Assembly (NCBI GenBank): GCA_905480395.1
Contig: CAJQQE010000001.1
Location: 35,984-99,983, forward strand
Direction: 5' to 3'
DNA length: 64,000 bases
Origin: an uncultured Phycisphaerales bacterium
GTDB lineage: Bacteria > Planctomycetota > Phycisphaerae > Phycisphaerales > SM1A02
Under the pieces are notes generated by a model. It made no database searches. It worked only from the letters and a program-made list of their open reading frames with translations, and was not told the DNA's origin. Both the position numbers and the translations under genes were made by a program. Positions 9,585 to 17,555 of this stretch are shown here, in pieces (the first letter of the stretch is position 1; every line of letters begins with the position of its first letter).

Positions 9585-10454
9585 TTATTCTGCGAGCCAC
9601 CACGCTCGGAGCTGCGTCGCGACGGGACCTGGCTTCCCATCTGCAATCTGTTCGCGCTCGACGCCGACGACCGGCAGGACACCCCAACTCGAGTTGGTGA
9701 GCAGAACTTCGTCGGCCTCAAGTACCGCGTTGATGTCGACCATCTTCCGGTGGATCAGATGTCCCTCGCCCGCCGCCCAGCCGAGGACCTCAGCCCGCAC
9801 GATCCCCGGAAGCACCGGAGACGGGAGGCCGCCTTCTGGCTCTTCACCACGAACCAGCGGGGTCGTGAACTCTCCGTCCTTGACGAGAATGACATTGCTG
9901 ACGCATCCTCCCGCAAGGTGATTCGAGACGGTGAACCAAAGGGCTTCACTCGCATTCTTGGCGGCCGCGGATTGCAGTTCGGCCAGCCTTGGCCAGTAGG
10001 CGAGCGTCTTATGCGCGGCGAAAGGATCGAGCGGATTCGCTCGAGCATCGGCCACGGTCGCTCTGATGCCTTTTTCGTAGAGCTCATCGGGGTACGCCGT
10101 GGTGGGCTGGGCCACAATGAGAATCGTTGGCTCATGCCCCTCAGCGCCGCCATGCAGGAGATTGAGATCACCCCCACTGATCGTGAGTCTGACTCGAGAA
10201 GTCTCCAGCGCCGCCGCCGCCACCGTGGCATGGATGGCATCCGAAAGCGGACCTGATTTCAGCCGATCACTGAGCCGAGTCTCCCGGAGGGACACTTCGA
10301 GGCGATCGAGATGCTGATGCAGATGGACCACTCGGGAACCACGTGCGGTCATGGTTTCGAAGAGTCCGACGGCGTGTTGGAATCCGGCATCGAAGGCGGA
10401 GATCCGGGCATCAACAACTTTCTCAAGAGTTCCGTTCAACCAGACGGCGGTCAT
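9585..10454 (-). CDS. Class IV PLP-dependent aminotransferase / aminodeoxychorismate lyase-like
   Basis: Fold-type IV PLP enzyme of 289 residues. It opens WLNGTLEKVVDARISAFDAGFQHAVGLFET, the usual class IV start; the PLP-binding Lys is in HKTLAYWPRL near residue 148, and the cofactor-phosphate region is seen in GGCVSNVILVKDG and LPGIVRAEVL. The family includes 4-amino-4-deoxychorismate lyase (PabC, folate synthesis), branched-chain aminotransferase and D-amino-acid aminotransferase. The short length and lack of BCAT-specific extensions favour the PabC/D-AAT side, but the substrate cannot be fixed. Its ATG overlaps the stop of the upstream membrane-protein gene (ATGA), so the two are probably cotranslated. 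No pabA or pabB gene is nearby. Confidence 0.85.
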   Translation of the reverse strand: MTAVWLNGTLEKVVDARISAFDAGFQHAVGLFETMTARGSRVVHLHQHLDRLEVSLRETRLSDRLKSGPLSDAIHATVAAAALETSRVRLTISGGDLNLLHGGAEGHEPTILIVAQPTTAYPDELYEKGIRATVADARANPLDPFAAHKTLAYWPRLAELQSAAAKNASEALWFTVSNHLAGGCVSNVILVKDGEFTTPLVRGEEPEGGLPSPVLPGIVRAEVLGWAAGEGHLIHRKMVDINAVLEADEVLLTNSSWGVLPVVGVEREQIADGKPGPVATQLRAWWLAE

Positions 10455-10888
10455 GAGTCACTCCCAGAATCGAATTCGATGGAATCCTCCAGAGGCCGCG
10501 GATCACGGCGCACATCCCGGAGCCGGGGCGGACGCTCTGCCCACCCGAGCACCACCCGCCTCCCATCAGCGCCAATCAGCGTCGCGGTCGCCACCTCCCC
10601 GAGATGGTCCGAGCGAACCTCGATTGACTCGATACGCCGAGGCGATTGGAGATCATCGATGGCGGCCCTCGCCATCGGTTCGAGCGTGAATCCGGAGCTG
10701 CCGGCCGCGTCCCCGCGAGCAAGATCGGTTCCATCGAGCAGCCTGCTGGTTGCCAACTGCACCTCTGCCTTCCACGCCTCAGACGAGTCGGAGAAGAGGC
10801 TCAGAAGTACGGCGATCGCGAGCGCGAGCACCGGAAACAGGAGTCGCCGAGCCCACCATCTCTGATTCTTTGTTCGGGAGGGGATCAC
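10451..10888 (-). CDS. Single-span membrane or exported protein, unknown
   Basis: This 145-residue protein starts with GTG. A basic N-terminus (RTKNQRWWARR) is followed by a hydrophobic stretch near residues 15-32 (LLFPVLALAIAVLLSLF), either a signal anchor or an uncleaved signal. The remaining domain is polar and ends in an acidic Ser/Asp tail. No family is recognised. A TACACT hexamer ends 6 nt before the GTG, so the message may be leaderless. The stop overlaps the start of the class IV aminotransferase, the only clue to a shared role. Confidence 0.6.
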   Translation of the reverse strand: MIPSRTKNQRWWARRLLFPVLALAIAVLLSLFSDSSEAWKAEVQLATSRLLDGTDLARGDAAGSSGFTLEPMARAAIDDLQSPRRIESIEVRSDHLGEVATATLIGADGRRVVLGWAERPPRLRDVRRDPRPLEDSIEFDSGSDS

Positions 10889-10987
10889 GGCCCGAGTGTA
10901 CGCGACCCTGCGATTGTGCGACTATTCGCGAAGTGGGGGTTCCAGTTCTTGATCATTCCTCTCGGCACGAGATCCCGAGCACGCCAG

Positions 10988-11602
10988 ATGCTCGAAATTC
11001 GAAGACGCCCCGCGGTTCCTTGTCCGAACTGCGGTGGGAATCTGCGTGCGGGATCCCGTCGATGGAACTCCGACCCCCCGATGATGATTCGCCAATGCAG
11101 CCGGTGCGACTTCGCCCATGCAGGATCGATCTCCCTGGCGATGTGGGGTCCTCGACGCTCGATGCGAATCCTCGGCTCGCGAGCCTTCCTCCTCGCCACG
11201 CTCTGCCTCGCGATCACCACGGCGGGATTCAACGTGTCGATGCCGACCAGCACCACTTTCTTCTCCGGGTGGTTCCTCGGGCAAATCGCATTCGGTCTCT
11301 TCGCGGGCGGCATCATGCGAATTCTGGTCCCGCGGGCGAGCATCGTCTTGCTCACCGTGTTCTGGATGAGCCTTCTCATGCTCGGAGTGATCTTCCAGGG
11401 ATGGATGACGCTCGTGATCTCAAGCGGCCAGTCCGAGTACTTCATGCCTCCGCCGCCGCCCTCTCTTCCCGATATTGCGTATCTGTTCGGGTATAAGATC
11501 CTTCCAGCAGCGGGCGGGTTCTTCGTCGCGGCACTGTCCGTCTCCACGGCCCGAGAGGGAATTCGCATCGCGATCAACCGGCGGCGAGGTGACGATTCAT
11601 GA
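10988..11602 (+). CDS. Zinc-ribbon membrane protein, unknown (first of a pair)
   Basis: About 204 residues. An N-terminal zinc ribbon has Cys12-X2-Cys15 and Cys36-X2-Cys39, followed by roughly four hydrophobic segments (around AFLLATLCLAITTAG, GWFLGQIAFGLFAGG, IVLLTVFWMSLLMLGV and ILPAAGGFFVAALSV). The frame stays open far upstream, but the ATG at 10988 places the ribbon at the usual N-terminal position; the true start could be slightly earlier. The stop overlaps the next gene (ATGA), which has the same design, so the pair may form one membrane complex or sensor. No catalytic motif is visible and no family name is assigned. Confidence 0.65.
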   Translation: MLEIRRRPAVPCPNCGGNLRAGSRRWNSDPPMMIRQCSRCDFAHAGSISLAMWGPRRSMRILGSRAFLLATLCLAITTAGFNVSMPTSTTFFSGWFLGQIAFGLFAGGIMRILVPRASIVLLTVFWMSLLMLGVIFQGWMTLVISSGQSEYFMPPPPPSLPDIAYLFGYKILPAAGGFFVAALSVSTAREGIRIAINRRRGDDS

Positions 11603-12468
11603 GTGCCAACCACAGCCCCGAGAACGAAGTCCCCACGAGCAGCCCGCGAGAAACCCAGACCGGTACTCGCCTGATCGGGACCCGAGCCTGCCTCCGTTGC
11701 CATCACGAGCTCGACGGCCAGCCGATCATCCGGATCGAGCCGGAAGGATTGCTCGTCGCCCGTTGCCCGGAATGCGGACGAGCGTCACCGATCCTCGAGT
11801 ACCCGGTGCTCGGCCATTGGGGATCGCGGCTGGGAGTCGGTCTGCTCTTGCTCTACATCGTCATCGCGGTCGCAGCGGTGCTGAGCGTCGCCGCCACGTG
11901 TTTCGGCATCGCGCTCCAGATCACCGAGTCCTCGTATCGCGGCCTCCGCACGTTGATCCAATCGAAATGGGACGTGGCCTCGAGGGAGTCGGCGTTCGAC
12001 ACTTCCAACACCTGGGAGGCGAACCTGGCCTGGTGGCACGAGCGGGGGCCGGGCATCATCGCCGAGTTCGAAGCGACCCAGGGCCTGGGCTTCAGCTCGC
12101 TGCCGATTCTGGAAATGGGAGGGTTCGCTCTCCTCGCGGCCCTGTTCGGCGTGATCTGGGCAGGACTGTTCGCAGGTGTCCGCCGATCCAGACTCTGGAT
12201 TCTCCCGATCGTGAGCTATCTGATCACGATCGGGTTGGCGATCTTGATGACCCGCCTCGGCGATGGTCCGCTCGTACCCATCTATTGGATCGCCGATTCC
12301 GTGAGAGTGCGATCCCTGGTCCCATTCACGCTGCTCGCGGGGACGGTGGGATTGGAAATCGGCATTCTGATGGGGCGGCCCGTGCTCCGCATGCTCACTC
12401 GCCTTCTCCTTCCACCGAATCGCCAGAGCGACGTCGATTTTCTCTGGCGGGTCGACCGGAAGCGATGA
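11599..12468 (+). CDS. Zinc-ribbon membrane protein, unknown (second of a pair)
   Basis: This 289-residue protein has the same layout as its upstream neighbour. A polar N-terminus is followed by a Cys31-X2-Cys34 / Cys56-X2-Cys59 zinc ribbon, then several membrane spans (near GVGLLLLYIVIAVAAVL, GGFALLAALFGVIWAGL, ILPIVSYLITIGLAIL and FTLLAGTVGLEIGIL). A loop of about 75 polar, Trp-containing residues follows the first span and could face outside. Translation is probably coupled to the upstream gene. Zinc-ribbon-plus-membrane proteins of unknown role are frequent in Planctomycetota (general knowledge). Function unknown. Confidence 0.68.
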   Translation: MSANHSPENEVPTSSPRETQTGTRLIGTRACLRCHHELDGQPIIRIEPEGLLVARCPECGRASPILEYPVLGHWGSRLGVGLLLLYIVIAVAAVLSVAATCFGIALQITESSYRGLRTLIQSKWDVASRESAFDTSNTWEANLAWWHERGPGIIAEFEATQGLGFSSLPILEMGGFALLAALFGVIWAGLFAGVRRSRLWILPIVSYLITIGLAILMTRLGDGPLVPIYWIADSVRVRSLVPFTLLAGTVGLEIGILMGRPVLRMLTRLLLPPNRQSDVDFLWRVDRKR

Positions 12469-12500
12469 GATGGAACCGGGTCGACGCCGCGCCGCTCCGA

Positions 12501-12506
12501 TACAAT
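12501..12506 (+). promoter_or_regulatory. -10-like TACAAT before the ABC-F gene
   Basis: TACAAT (5 of 6 to TATAAT) ends 10 nt before the ATG at 12517, implying a leader of only a few bases. The 45 bp upstream contain no clear -35 box. Confidence 0.4.
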
Positions 12507-12516
12507 CCCCGGCCCC

Positions 12517-14499
12517 ATGCCACTTCTTACTCTTTCCGGAATCCGACATGAATTCTCGACCCGCGTCGTCCTTGATGGGGCGACGCTGGGGGTAGAACCC
12601 GGTGAAAAAATTGGATTGGTCGGACGAAATGGAGCCGGCAAGAGCACGCTCCTCAGAGTGATCACCGGCGATCTCACTCCCGACCAGGGATCAATGCAAC
12701 TGGCACGCAGTATCCGGGTCGGGCATCTGTCCCAGCATCCAGAATTCGTTCCTGGCGACACGCTCCGGCAAGCTGCCGGTCGCGCCTTCGATCGCCTCCA
12801 TGCCGCACAAGCGGAGCTTGAAAAAGTCTACGAAGACATGGCTTCCGCCGAAGGCGACGGACTCGAGCGTCTGATGGAAAAACAGGCCGAACTCGATACC
12901 CGTCTCGAACAGCTCGGAGGGTATGCCGTTGATCACCGCATCGACGCAACGCTCCACGGCCTGGGTCTTGAAGATGACCGATTCGATCAACCCGTCGACA
13001 CCCTCTCCGGAGGACAGAAGGCGAGGCTTGGCCTGGCCCGGCTCCTCTTGGAATCACCCGACCTTCTGCTCCTCGACGAACCGACGAATCACCTCGACAT
13101 CCTCGGGCGACGATGGCTCGAAACCTTCCTCGCAGAAGAGTTCAAGGGCGCGGTGATGCTGATCAGCCATGATCGATGGCTGCTCGATCGCGTGGTCACC
13201 AGGATCGTCGAAGTCGAAGCCGGGCAGGTCCGCGAGTATCCAGGGAACTACAAGGCCTTCATAGAGCAACGGCGAGAACGCAAAATCGTGGAAGGCCGAA
13301 TCCATTCGAAGCAACTCGACAAGATCCGTTCCGAAGAGGCCTACATTCGCAAATACAAGGGCGGACAGCGAGCCAAACAAGCCCGAGGCCGGGAGGCCCG
13401 ACTGGACCGATTCAAAGAAAACGAGCTCTCCGAACGCCCGGTCGAACTCGATGTGATGTCCCTCAATCTCCCGAAGCCACCGAGGGCGGGAGACGTGCTC
13501 ATTGCCGTCGAACATCTTGCGAAAGCCTACGGTGATTGCCAGCTCTTCAGCGATCTCTCCCTCAGTCTTCGACCGGGAGATCGCATCGGCGTCATCGGGC
13601 CGAATGGCGCTGGAAAAACCACCCTGATCCGAGCGATGCTCGAAGACATCGAATCTGACGCCGGAACGATTCGCCGCAGCCCACGACTCTCCGTCGGATG
13701 GTTTCGACAGACCCAGGATCACATCGATCCGGAGCGAGAGGTTTGGCAGTACCTCCAGAAGACGATGGCGGATGCGAATCCAAACGGCCAGGTTCGGGAG
13801 CAGGACGCCCGGGATCTTGCGGGCGCCTTCCTTTTCTCGGGAAGCGAGATGGAAAAGCAGGTTCGACTCCTCTCCGGGGGTGAGCGAGCCCGAATGGTTC
13901 TGGCGGGACTCGTTGCATCGCCGCTCAATCTCTTAGTGCTCGATGAACCGAGCAACCACCTCGACATCCCGAGCGCGGAGCGACTCGAACAGTCTCTGGT
14001 CAACTACGGCGATGAAAAGAAGGGTCGGGGCGGCGCAGTCTTCCTCATTAGTCACGATCGAGCCTTGATCGAAGCAACCTGTACCACGCTTCTGATATTC
14101 GATGGCGAAGGATCGATTCGGGTATTCAACGGTCGATACTCCGAATGGATGGAGATCGAAAGAAAGCAGGAAGCAGAGGCGGAGGCGAAGATCGTTGCGG
14201 ACCGAGACCGAGCCGCCACGAAGGAACGGGCCGCGAAGGCGAAGAAGGAAACAAGCAAGCCTGCGTCGAAGAAGCGGTCGAATGCGCCGTCAGCACACTC
14301 GAAATTGTCGCTCAAAGAACTTGAGAAGAGGATTGAGCACACTGAGCGCCGAATTAGAGAGATCGACGATTCGATGATGGACTCGAAGGTTTACACGGAT
14401 GGCAAAAAGACAAGAAAGCTCCAACAGGAACGGGAGCGCCTCTCCGCCGAGATTGAACCACTTGAATTCGAGTGGTCGTGCCGCGCCGAAGATCCCTGA
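12517..14499 (+). CDS. ABC-F family ATPase (Uup-like)
   Basis: Soluble protein with two ABC ATPase domains and no membrane span. Walker A motifs are GRNGAGKST near residue 35 and GPNGAGKTT near 361. The signatures LSGGQKARLGLA (near 163) and LSGGERARMVLA (near 451), and the Walker B motifs LLLLDEPTNHLD and LLVLDEPSNHLD, are intact. The inter-domain linker near 240-320 is the basic, helical ABC-F arm (KQLDKIRSEEAYIRKYK) that reaches the ribosomal tRNA site. The C-terminus (about 560-660) is Lys/Ala-rich and then a coiled coil (LSLKELEKRIEHTERRI), as in Uup, which binds branched DNA. ABC-F proteins act on ribosomes; a resistance role is possible, but the Uup-like tail favours a housekeeping one. 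A strong hairpin follows the gene. Confidence 0.9.
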   Translation: MPLLTLSGIRHEFSTRVVLDGATLGVEPGEKIGLVGRNGAGKSTLLRVITGDLTPDQGSMQLARSIRVGHLSQHPEFVPGDTLRQAAGRAFDRLHAAQAELEKVYEDMASAEGDGLERLMEKQAELDTRLEQLGGYAVDHRIDATLHGLGLEDDRFDQPVDTLSGGQKARLGLARLLLESPDLLLLDEPTNHLDILGRRWLETFLAEEFKGAVMLISHDRWLLDRVVTRIVEVEAGQVREYPGNYKAFIEQRRERKIVEGRIHSKQLDKIRSEEAYIRKYKGGQRAKQARGREARLDRFKENELSERPVELDVMSLNLPKPPRAGDVLIAVEHLAKAYGDCQLFSDLSLSLRPGDRIGVIGPNGAGKTTLIRAMLEDIESDAGTIRRSPRLSVGWFRQTQDHIDPEREVWQYLQKTMADANPNGQVREQDARDLAGAFLFSGSEMEKQVRLLSGGERARMVLAGLVASPLNLLVLDEPSNHLDIPSAERLEQSLVNYGDEKKGRGGAVFLISHDRALIEATCTTLLIFDGEGSIRVFNGRYSEWMEIERKQEAEAEAKIVADRDRAATKERAAKAKKETSKPASKKRSNAPSAHSKLSLKELEKRIEHTERRIREIDDSMMDSKVYTDGKKTRKLQQERERLSAEIEPLEFEWSCRAEDP

Positions 14500-14549
14500 A
14501 CTGACCATGGCACAAATCTAGATTGCGACCTTCGAGTCATCGCGCACGA

Positions 14550-14579
14550 GAACGGCGGCATCAAGAGATGCCGCCGTTC
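14550..14579. terminator. Hairpin between convergent genes
   Basis: A perfect 12-bp stem (GAACGGCGGCAT and its complement) with a 6-nt loop lies between the end of the ABC-F gene and the converging anti-sigma gene. There is no T-run on either strand, so it may need a factor, or act as an mRNA 3'-end stabiliser for both transcripts. Confidence 0.65.
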
Positions 14580-14642
14580 CGCGCTTCGATTGTTCGTATC
14601 TCAGGACGGTTGCCAGACGTGATCTGGCACCCAGGCGTTTGC

Positions 14643-15533
14643 TCAGGCAATCGACGCCATGAGCACTTCACCGGTCTCCGCATCTCTCAGCTCGAATCGA
14701 ACGTTCTTGATCGGCCGGCCGCCAAGATCGATGGACGCGGCGGCGAATTGACTCACATCGCCGCTGAACAATGTTGTCTCACCGGCGGAATCATCTCGAT
14801 CAATTGCGACCAGTTCAATGGACTGCGCTCGCGGCATGTCGAAAAGAAGCACCATTCCTGTCCCATTGTCGCGACCAGCAGTCTCGACGATGACCAAACA
14901 AGCGCCACCACCGCTGAGCCCGCTGAAAGCCACCGTCTCCTGAGTCGTTGATCGCAGGAGGGGTTCAAATTGACTCGTGGGATAACCACTCTCGTCCAGC
15001 CGTTCCACCAACCCCTTGAAGGCGATGTTGCTCTCGGCGAGTTCAAGAATCCGGCCACTGAGTGCCAGCGACTGCTGTTGAATGACCACCAAGGCCAACA
15101 GGCTCGATCCGAGGACGAATGCGGCCGCCCGCCAGATCATCGCGGAACGGCGGAGGCGATGCTCCACCATCATGCTTCCGTCCCCATCGCTCGTGACGCT
15201 TGAAGCCTTCGCGGCCGAGGGCATCGATCGTCCTTGCGATCTTGCACCGATCGACGCGATTGGACCGCAGGCCACTTGGTCTTGGTCGATTTCCGACGCC
15301 AGTCGGGCGAGCACTTTGTAACGGAGGGCGCGATCCGGCTTCTCTTCGCCCGCCGCGGCAATTTCAGCGGATACGGCTGCCTGAAGATCGAGCAGCTCTG
15401 CCTGCTGGGCTGGTGAGAGGCCACCGAAGGTCTCCTCGAACCTCGACTCGTCAACCGAATCGAGAAGCCCGAGCGCCTCAAGCATTGCCATTTCACGAAG
15501 TTCATTCAAAGGGATCGACTCCAACAAATTCAT
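14643..15533 (-). CDS. Probable membrane anti-sigma factor
   Basis: About 296 residues. The N-terminal 100 residues resemble the helical cytoplasmic domain of RskA-type anti-sigma factors (LRAMAMLEA-like segment ELREMAMLEALGLLDSVD, then FEETFGGLSPAQQAELLDLQ). One membrane span lies near residues 130-152 (AAAFVLGSSLLALVVI), and a C-terminal extracytoplasmic domain follows. The ECF sigma gene lies upstream on the same strand. The match is by layout and context more than by motif; there is no zinc-binding HxxxCxxC. The frame is open to a TTG at 15590, but the ATG at 15533 gives the natural N-terminus, with GGAG 12 nt ahead. Unusually, 374 bp separate it from the sigma gene. Confidence 0.7.
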   Translation of the reverse strand: MNLLESIPLNELREMAMLEALGLLDSVDESRFEETFGGLSPAQQAELLDLQAAVSAEIAAAGEEKPDRALRYKVLARLASEIDQDQVACGPIASIGARSQGRSMPSAAKASSVTSDGDGSMMVEHRLRRSAMIWRAAAFVLGSSLLALVVIQQQSLALSGRILELAESNIAFKGLVERLDESGYPTSQFEPLLRSTTQETVAFSGLSGGGACLVIVETAGRDNGTGMVLLFDMPRAQSIELVAIDRDDSAGETTLFSGDVSQFAAASIDLGGRPIKNVRFELRDAETGEVLMASIA

Positions 15534-15907
15534 CTCACATGACTCCGACGTTGACCACATGATGACACATTTCAGTGCTCGGAGAACCAAGTCTTCCGAA
15601 CGTCGATCTGGGATCTGCCCAAAGGCCTGCGATTCCGCTGAGCCGACTTTCCTTCGATCGACGATACCGACGGCGGTTCCGGAAAGCCCACGAAGACCCC
15701 CGATTCTGCCTACAAACCCAACTCAAATCACTTGTCGGCCTGGACGACCAATGAATGGACGACCACTCGACCAACTCCCTCGATCTTGGCCTCGGCGTTG
15801 CCTATCCGCAACTCAAGTCCTGACGGCTCCGACTTTTATGAAGAAAAACTGTTTTTCTCCCAGAGCCTCCAACCAATCACATGCGGCCGCCAAATGCACA
15901 CTCCCAA
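15534..15907. other. Gap between ECF sigma and anti-sigma genes
   Basis: These 374 bp separate two genes that are usually adjacent or overlapping. A small near-perfect palindrome, AGAAAAAC T GTTTTTCT, lies at 15842-15858; it could be a weak hairpin or operator. Open frames crossing the gap show no protein similarity, and I see no RNA gene. A second promoter for the anti-sigma gene may sit here. Confidence 0.45.
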
Positions 15908-16483
15908 TCAGACGCCTGAAGTCCGTTGATCGTCCGCAAGTCGATCTCTGAGCCGAGCAAGACCACGGCTCAACGCTGATTTGACGGTTCCGAGTGGGGA
16001 TTCCAATTGTTCCGCCACCTCACGGAGCGTGAAGCCTTGGAGGTACGCCCGGGTGATGACCTCTTGCTGGAGCGCCGGAAGCTCTGCCACTCTCGAAACG
16101 AGCAGATTCCGGCGTTCATCACGCTCCATGCTCGAACGCGGTCGGTTTTCTGGCTCGCCCCTTCCCTCAGGATCACCCTCGAGGGAGATGTTATTCGGAC
16201 GTACTCGCTTCCGTCGAAGTCGGTCAATAAGGTGCCTTCGCGTGATCAGCATCACCCAAGTGATCAGTTTCGCTCGATTGGGGTCGTAGCGATCGGCGGT
16301 CTTCCAGAGTCGGACGAAGACTTCTTGGACGGCATCTTCAGCCTCCGCACGCGTCGGAAGCGTCTGCATCGAAGACTTAAAGACCAGGCCGCCGAATCGG
16401 TCATAGAGCTGATTTGCAGCCCCCTCGTCGCCTCCTGCGACGGATTTCATCAGTACCCAGTCTTCATGATTCGGAGACGTCAT
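15908..16483 (-). CDS. ECF-type RNA polymerase sigma factor
   Basis: This 191-residue protein has only the sigma-2 and sigma-4 regions. Region 2 runs over about residues 20-95 (YDRFGGLVFKSSMQ, then AEDAVQEVFVRLWKTADRYDP and the -10 recognition segment ITWVMLITRRHLIDRLRR). Region 4 spans about 130-185 (LPALQQEVITRAYLQGFTLREVAEQL, then PLGTVKSALSRGLARLRDRL, the helix-turn-helix for -35 recognition). A gene for a probable membrane anti-sigma lies downstream. It resembles the sigma factor at 59043 in region 2. The divergent intergenic region carries repeated TCAGAACC/GGTTCTGA elements that may include its own promoter. Confidence 0.93.
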   Translation of the reverse strand: MTSPNHEDWVLMKSVAGGDEGAANQLYDRFGGLVFKSSMQTLPTRAEAEDAVQEVFVRLWKTADRYDPNRAKLITWVMLITRRHLIDRLRRKRVRPNNISLEGDPEGRGEPENRPRSSMERDERRNLLVSRVAELPALQQEVITRAYLQGFTLREVAEQLESPLGTVKSALSRGLARLRDRLADDQRTSGV

Positions 16484-16545
16484 GGTGATTCTCGTTGACC
16501 GAAGAAAACGCCGATCTTCTATCTGAGGTCGGAAAAAGTGAATTC

Positions 16546-16557
16546 AGAACCGGTTCT
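16546..16557. promoter_or_regulatory. Perfect palindrome AGAACCGGTTCT
   Basis: A 12-bp palindrome about 65 bp upstream of the ECF sigma start. It shares the half-site TCAGAACC with the inverted repeat at 16648-16676 on the other side of the same intergenic region. It may be an operator or an ECF -35 element for autoregulation. Confidence 0.4.
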
Positions 16558-16647
16558 TTCCGTATCGCCTCGCCTCTAGGTTGCGATGAAATGTCGGATT
16601 TGCCATCGGTTTCACGATTTTTCGAGATAGAGTAGTCTTGACGTATA

Positions 16648-16676
16648 TCAGAACCGCCGCACCATCGGGGTTCTGA
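16648..16676 (+). promoter_or_regulatory. Inverted repeat, candidate ECF-type promoter
   Basis: TCAGAACC and GGTTCTGA are separated by 13 bp. Read on the plus strand, GAACC followed after 16 bp by TCTGA resembles the -35/-10 layout of sigma-E-type promoters. A transcript would start near 16683, just ahead of the GGAGG at 16688 that serves the pilin-like gene. Confidence 0.4.
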
Positions 16677-16697
16677 AGATCGAACTTGGAGGTCGCC

Positions 16698-17501
16698 TTG
16701 ACTGACCGCCATCTAGAAACGAATCGCAATCCTTCGGATCTGTGGGTCCGAAGTCGACACTGTGGTGTTTCCCGATCAAGATCAAAGTCTGGCTTCAGCA
16801 TGATCGAGTTGATCGTGGTCCTCTCGGTCATCGTGCTCCTGACGTCGATTCTTTTCCCTGGCCTTCAAGCGGCACGAGACGGTGCTCGCCGCATCATGTG
16901 CTCCGCGAATCAACGTCAGATTGGCGTCGCCTTCATGCTCTTCGGGAGCGATGAAGATGGACGACTCCCTCGCTCTTGGTTTCAGGAGCAAGATCGGCTG
17001 CCCGACATGATGGCGATGACGACCGGAGAATCCGAAGATCAAGTCACACCCGCAAGTTTCGACGGTCTTGGCTTGCTCTGGAAAGATCGGTACATCGACT
17101 CACCCGCGTGTTGTTTTTGCCCCGCCCATGCGAGCGAACACACCTTTGAGGCGGCCCAGAGCAAACTCCACTCTGGTTCCGGTCCCGATCCCACCTATTG
17201 CAATTACCACTACACGGGCCATCTGACCCGCGGCGATCCAAGCCAAAGGATGCGAAGGCGACTGAGCGATCCAAATCTCATTCTCCTCACCGACGGCCTC
17301 CGGAGCCGGAGCGACTTCAATCATCAACACGGCATGAATATCCTGAAGAGTGACGGGTCCACGATCTACCGCGCCGACACCGGCTCGACGTTCTTGGATT
17401 CACTTCCGGAGTCCGACGACTTCCTTGATGATTCCATGGACGGCATGGCCGCCGGAGAGTGGATCTTGAAGATCTGGGTTGAACTCGAAGTCGACGGTTG
17501 A
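16698..17501 (+). CDS. Type II secretion/pilin-like protein (DUF1559-like, H-X9-DG motif)
   Basis: A prepilin-type N-terminus is present near residues 35-60: KSG followed by FSMIELIVVLSVIVLLTSILF, with Gly-Phe at the expected cleavage point and Glu at position +5. The rest (about 200 residues) is a globular domain containing CSANQRQIGVAFMLF and, near residue 210, an H-X9-DG motif (HQHGMNILKSDG), typical of DUF1559 and related proteins abundant in Planctomycetota, Lentisphaerae and Verrucomicrobia (family knowledge). The start is the TTG at 16698 because GGAGGT lies directly upstream with 5-nt spacing; a TTG at 16686 would put that Shine-Dalgarno inside the gene. The leader before the cleavage site is unusually long (about 36 residues). 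It is a lone gene, not in a pilus operon. Confidence 0.8.
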   Translation: MTDRHLETNRNPSDLWVRSRHCGVSRSRSKSGFSMIELIVVLSVIVLLTSILFPGLQAARDGARRIMCSANQRQIGVAFMLFGSDEDGRLPRSWFQEQDRLPDMMAMTTGESEDQVTPASFDGLGLLWKDRYIDSPACCFCPAHASEHTFEAAQSKLHSGSGPDPTYCNYHYTGHLTRGDPSQRMRRRLSDPNLILLTDGLRSRSDFNHQHGMNILKSDGSTIYRADTGSTFLDSLPESDDFLDDSMDGMAAGEWILKIWVELEVDG

Positions 17502-17555
17502 CCACGATGGCGGACCGCTTCCGCTTCCCGCACCAAATCACGATTGATACCGTTT

